This document shows positions 34,428-37,632 of a DNA stretch of 37,632 nucleotides, one piece after another. Position numbers and translations under genes: made by a program. Numbering within the stretch: the stretch's first letter is position 1; every line of letters starts with the position of its first letter. The notes under the pieces are model-generated. The model made no database searches, was not told where the DNA came from, and saw only the letters and a list, made by a program, of their open reading frames with translations. The DNA comes from Candidatus Rokuibacteriota bacterium (GTDB taxonomy: Bacteria; Methylomirabilota; Methylomirabilia; Rokubacteriales; CSP1-6). The stretch lies in assembly GCA_016179875.1 (NCBI GenBank), contig JACPCH010000124.1, positions 1-37,632 on the forward strand. The letters are read 5' to 3'.

Positions 34428-35441
34428 ATGAGGCGGATCGCATTCACCGGAGCGCTGGCAGTGATGGCTGCGGGCCTGGTGTGGACGGCGGGCGCCCAGC
34501 AGCCGGCGGTGCTGACCGCGGCGGTCGGCGCCAACATGAACCACGTCCCGTCCTTCGTGGGCGTCGAGAAGGGCATCTTCCTCAAGCACGGGGTCGACCT
34601 CAAGCTCAAGGTCCTGGCCACCGGCCAGGAGATGGCCAAGGCGTTGCAGGCCGGCGAGGCCCAGATCATCGGCTCGGCGTTCTCCAACTACCCGGTGGCG
34701 GTCGAGCGCGGCATGGCGGCCCGGGGCGTCGTCGGCATGATGGGCGATCGCACCAGCCGCTACTCGGACGATCCGGTGAGCGTGTGGACGCGCAAGGGCA
34801 CCGGGATCGCGAAGATCGAGGATCTCGCGGGGCGACGCGTGGGGACGGCGGTCGGCGGCACCGCCGACGAGTACCTGGGCGTGCTCCTGAAGAAGAAGGG
34901 CGTGCCCCGGGAGAAGGTGAGCTTCCTCAACGTCCCGCCCGGGAATGCCGTCTCGACGCTCCAGGGCGGCAGCGTGGACGCGGTGGCGGTGTGGGAGCCG
35001 TTCGGCTCGCTCGTCCAGTCGAAGGTACCCGACGCCGTCCTGGTGTCGCGGGGCGGCGGGCACCTCGGCTACTACATCAACATGGCCGTGCGCAACGACG
35101 TCATCGAGAAGACTCCCGACGTGGTCGAGCGCTACGTGATCGGGGTCGCCGAGGCCGCCCAGTATACGCGCAAGAACATCGACGAGGCCGCGGAGATCGC
35201 CACGCGCTGGGTGGCCGGGCTGGACGCCGCCGTGGCCAAGCAGGCGCTGCGCCAGATGACCTTCGACCCGCGGATCACGCCGCACACGATCGCCTCGTGG
35301 GACGAGAACGTGAAGATCCTCATCGAGCAGAAAAAGCTCAAGGCGGTCCTGCCCTGGCAGCAGGGGATCGAGCTGCGGTTCATCGAGAAGGTGACGAAGA
35401 GCCACCCTCAGCTCTTCACGGATCTCAAGCCGGTGCCCTGA
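34428..35441 (+). CDS. ABC transporter substrate-binding protein (NitT/TauT family)
   Basis: Signal peptide; AAVGANMNHVPSFVGVEKGIFLKHGVDLKLKVLATGQEMAKALQAGEAQII...GGSVDAVAVWEPFGS. Confidence 0.92.
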   Translation: MRRIAFTGALAVMAAGLVWTAGAQQPAVLTAAVGANMNHVPSFVGVEKGIFLKHGVDLKLKVLATGQEMAKALQAGEAQIIGSAFSNYPVAVERGMAARGVVGMMGDRTSRYSDDPVSVWTRKGTGIAKIEDLAGRRVGTAVGGTADEYLGVLLKKKGVPREKVSFLNVPPGNAVSTLQGGSVDAVAVWEPFGSLVQSKVPDAVLVSRGGGHLGYYINMAVRNDVIEKTPDVVERYVIGVAEAAQYTRKNIDEAAEIATRWVAGLDAAVAKQALRQMTFDPRITPHTIASWDENVKILIEQKKLKAVLPWQQGIELRFIEKVTKSHPQLFTDLKPVP

Positions 35442-35463
35442 GGGGCGGACGTCCGGGCCCGGC

Positions 35464-36258
35464 GTGACCGCCAAGATCGCCGTGCAGGGACTGGGCCACG
35501 AGTACGTCAACCCGTTCACGCGCGAGCGGGTCCTCGCCCTCGACGGCCTGACCCTGGACGTCGCCGACGGTGAGTTCCTCACGGTGGTGGGGCCGAGCGG
35601 CTGCGGTAAGACGACCCTGCTCAACATCCTGGCCGGCCTCATCCCGCCCACGCGCGGCGCCGTGCTCGTGGACGGCCGGCCGGTGACGGGCCCGGGCCGT
35701 GACCGCGGCGTCGTCTTCCAGGAGTTCGCGATCCTGCCCTGGCGGACGGTGGAGCGGAACATCGCCCACGGCCTCGAGATCCAGGGGGTCCCGAAGGTCG
35801 AGCGGGCCGCCGCCGTCCGCCGCTTCGTGGAGCTGATCGGGCTCGCCGGCTTCGAGAAGAAGTACCCGCACGAGCTGTCGGGCGGGATGCGCCAGCGCGT
35901 GGCCGTGGCCCGCACGCTGGCCGCGAACCCCGAGGTGATGCTGATGGACGAGCCGTTCGCCTCGGTGGACGCGCAGACCCGCATCACGCTCCAGGAGGAG
36001 CTGAACGCGATTGCCCAGGCCACCCGCAAGACGATCCTCTTCGTGACCCACAACGTCGAGGAGGCGGTGTTCCTCGGCGACCGCTGCTGCGTGCTCGCGC
36101 GCCGGCCGGGGCGCGTCAAGGCGCTGGTGCCGGTGGACATCCCGCGCGCGCGCCGGACGTGGAAGCTCTTCACGTCCGACCCGGCGTTCGGCGCGATGAA
36201 GGACCGCGTGCTGCGCCTGGTGCGCGAGGAGGTGGAGGGCGGGGGGGGCGACGGGTGA
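35464..36258 (+). CDS. ABC transporter ATP-binding protein (NitT/TauT family)
   Basis: VVGPSGCGKTTLLNILAG (Walker A), HELSGGMRQRVAVARTLAANPEVMLMDEPFASVD (signature and Walker B). Confidence 0.96.
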   Translation: MTAKIAVQGLGHEYVNPFTRERVLALDGLTLDVADGEFLTVVGPSGCGKTTLLNILAGLIPPTRGAVLVDGRPVTGPGRDRGVVFQEFAILPWRTVERNIAHGLEIQGVPKVERAAAVRRFVELIGLAGFEKKYPHELSGGMRQRVAVARTLAANPEVMLMDEPFASVDAQTRITLQEELNAIAQATRKTILFVTHNVEEAVFLGDRCCVLARRPGRVKALVPVDIPRARRTWKLFTSDPAFGAMKDRVLRLVREEVEGGGGDG

Positions 36259-37030
36259 CGCCTCACCGGGAGGCCGTCGTCAGCTGGGTCGTCGTGCTGG
36301 CGGCGGCGGTGGCGGCGTGGGGGCTGGCGGCGGCGACGCTGCCGCTGCCCGAGTACTACCTGCCGCCTCCCACCGCGGTGCTGGCCGCGCTGGGCGACCT
36401 CGTCGCCAAGGGGATCCTGCCCACCTACGTCGCCGAGAGCCTGCGGCGGATGCTGCTCGCGGCGCTGCTGGGGCTCGCGGTCGGCGTGCCGGCCGGTCTC
36501 CTGCTCGGCATGAGCCGCCGCGTGGCCGACTTCTTCTATCCGCTCCTGAACTTCTTCCAGTCCGTGTCCGGCATCGCGTGGCTGCCGCTCCTGCTGGTCT
36601 GGTTCGGGTTCGGCGAGCGCACGATCCTGGTCGCCGTCAACTACACGGTGCTCTTCCCCGTCATCTTCAACGCGCTGCTGGGCGTGCGGAGCGTGCCGCC
36701 GATCTACGTGAACGCGCTCCGGACGCTCGGCGCCCCCCGCTGGCGGATCGTCCGCGACGTCCTCGTGCCCGGGGCGCTGCCCAGCATCGCCACCGGCATG
36801 CGCCTCGGCCTCGCCTACGGCTGGCGGGCGCTCATCGCCGCCGAGATGCTCGTCGGCGCCCACGGCCTCGGCTCGGCTTCATGATCTTCAACGCCCAGAA
36901 CTTCCATCTCACCGCGCGGATCATGCTCGGCATGGGGATCATCGGCGTGCTGTGGGTGGTCCTCGACTACTTCCTGCTGCGCCCGCTGGAGGAGGCCACC
37001 ATCGCCCGCTGGGGGCTCGTGCAGCGATGA
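36255..37030 (+). CDS. ABC transporter permease (NitT/TauT family), interrupted by an apparent frameshift at about 36873
   Basis: VTPHREAVVSWVVVLAAAVAAWGLAAATLPLPEYYLPPPTAVL...EMLVGAHGLG then, in another frame, FMIFNAQNFHLTARIMLGMGIIGVLWVVLDYFLLRPLEEATIARWGLVQR*; extra TCGGC at the break. Confidence 0.88.
36774..36872 (+). repeat. 99-bp exact direct repeat, copy 1
   Basis: gcgctgcccagcatcgccaccggcatgcgcctcggcctcgcc...cacggcctcggc, identical to 37534-37632. Confidence 0.92.
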
Positions 37031-37632
37031 GCGCGGTGCTCCGGGGGCTGGCGCCGTTCGCGGTGCTCGTGGTCGCGTGGGCCCTGATCACGCGGACCGG
37101 GCTGGTGGCGCCGCTCTTCCTGCCGCCGCCGGGCGACGTGGTGCGAACGGCGGTGGAGCTGGCGCGTGACGGCTCGCTCTGGGTCAACATCGCGGCGAGC
37201 CTCGGGCGCGTGCTCCTCGGCATTGTCATCAGCGTGCCGCTGGCGGTGGCCCTCGGCGTCCTCGTGGCCCTGAACCGGCGCCTGGCGCCGGTCGTGGAGC
37301 CCATCGTCGGCTTCTTCAACGCGCTGTCCGGGATCGCCTGGCTGCCGCTGGCGATCACCTGGTTCGGCCTGGGCTGGACGAGCGTGACCTTCATCATGTG
37401 CAACACCATCTTCTTCCTGGTCTTCTTCAACACGTTGGTGGGCGTGCGGGCGGTCCCGCGGCTCTTCGAGCACGCGGTGCGGACCATGGGTGGCTCGCGG
37501 CGTCACGTGATCCTTCAGGTGCTGATCCCGGGCGCGCTGCCCAGCATCGCCACCGGCATGCGCCTCGGCCTCGCCTACGGCTGGCGGGCGCTCATCGCCG
37601 CCGAGATGCTCGTCGGCGCCCACGGCCTCGGC
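37027..37632 (+). CDS. ABC transporter permease (NitT/TauT family), partial at window end
   Basis: MSAVLRGLAPFAVLVVAWALITRTGLVAPLFLPPPGDVVRTAVELARDGSLWVNIAASLGRVLLGIVISVPLAVALG...; open to the window end, so missing from the ORF track. Confidence 0.88.
   Translation, partial: MSAVLRGLAPFAVLVVAWALITRTGLVAPLFLPPPGDVVRTAVELARDGSLWVNIAASLGRVLLGIVISVPLAVALGVLVALNRRLAPVVEPIVGFFNALSGIAWLPLAITWFGLGWTSVTFIMCNTIFFLVFFNTLVGVRAVPRLFEHAVRTMGGSRRHVILQVLIPGALPSIATGMRLGLAYGWRALIAAEMLVGAHGLG
37534..37632 (+). repeat. 99-bp exact direct repeat, copy 2, ending at the last base of the window
   Basis: Identical to 36774-36872. Confidence 0.92.

Noticed and set aside
1-37632. rRNA or tRNA genes, tRNA-Sec or sel genes, CRISPR-Cas, phage structural genes, intact transposase
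   Set aside because: None recognised in either strand by eye; in particular the Sec machinery must be looked for outside this window.

Overview
GC-rich bacterial chromosomal window with dense operons on both strands. It looks like an environmental or metagenome-derived lineage with many ABC-type substrate-binding proteins; I do not assign a taxon. Content, left to right: NitT/TauT-like ABC module; TrpB2; a 5-gene DUF993/methyltransferase/Gfo-Idh/SDR/SpsF-like operon; YciI protein; a MazF toxin-antitoxin islet; Ski2-like helicase; gamma-glutamyltransferase operon; a roughly 207-bp palindromic MITE-like element; ROK kinase and Zn-ADH; GlcD-GlcF fusion; TauE; cyclase and UbiD; two orphan LivJ-type binding proteins; an operon with a 15-aa-repeat secreted protein; Kelch protein; and a second NitT/TauT ABC module cut by the window end. 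The most notable observation is two probable selenoproteins missed by the ORF track (14847-15107 and 32659-33303). Both look like carboxymuconolactone decarboxylase/AhpD-fold proteins. Each has an in-frame TGA at the second cysteine of the CxxC motif, coding sequence continuing in frame after it, and a 6-bp, GGU-loop hairpin at SECIS-like spacing. Three apparent frameshifts (about 1930, 23178 and 36873) and an exact 99-bp repeat ending at the last base of the window point to some assembly artefacts. All calls come from reading the sequence; no searches were run.
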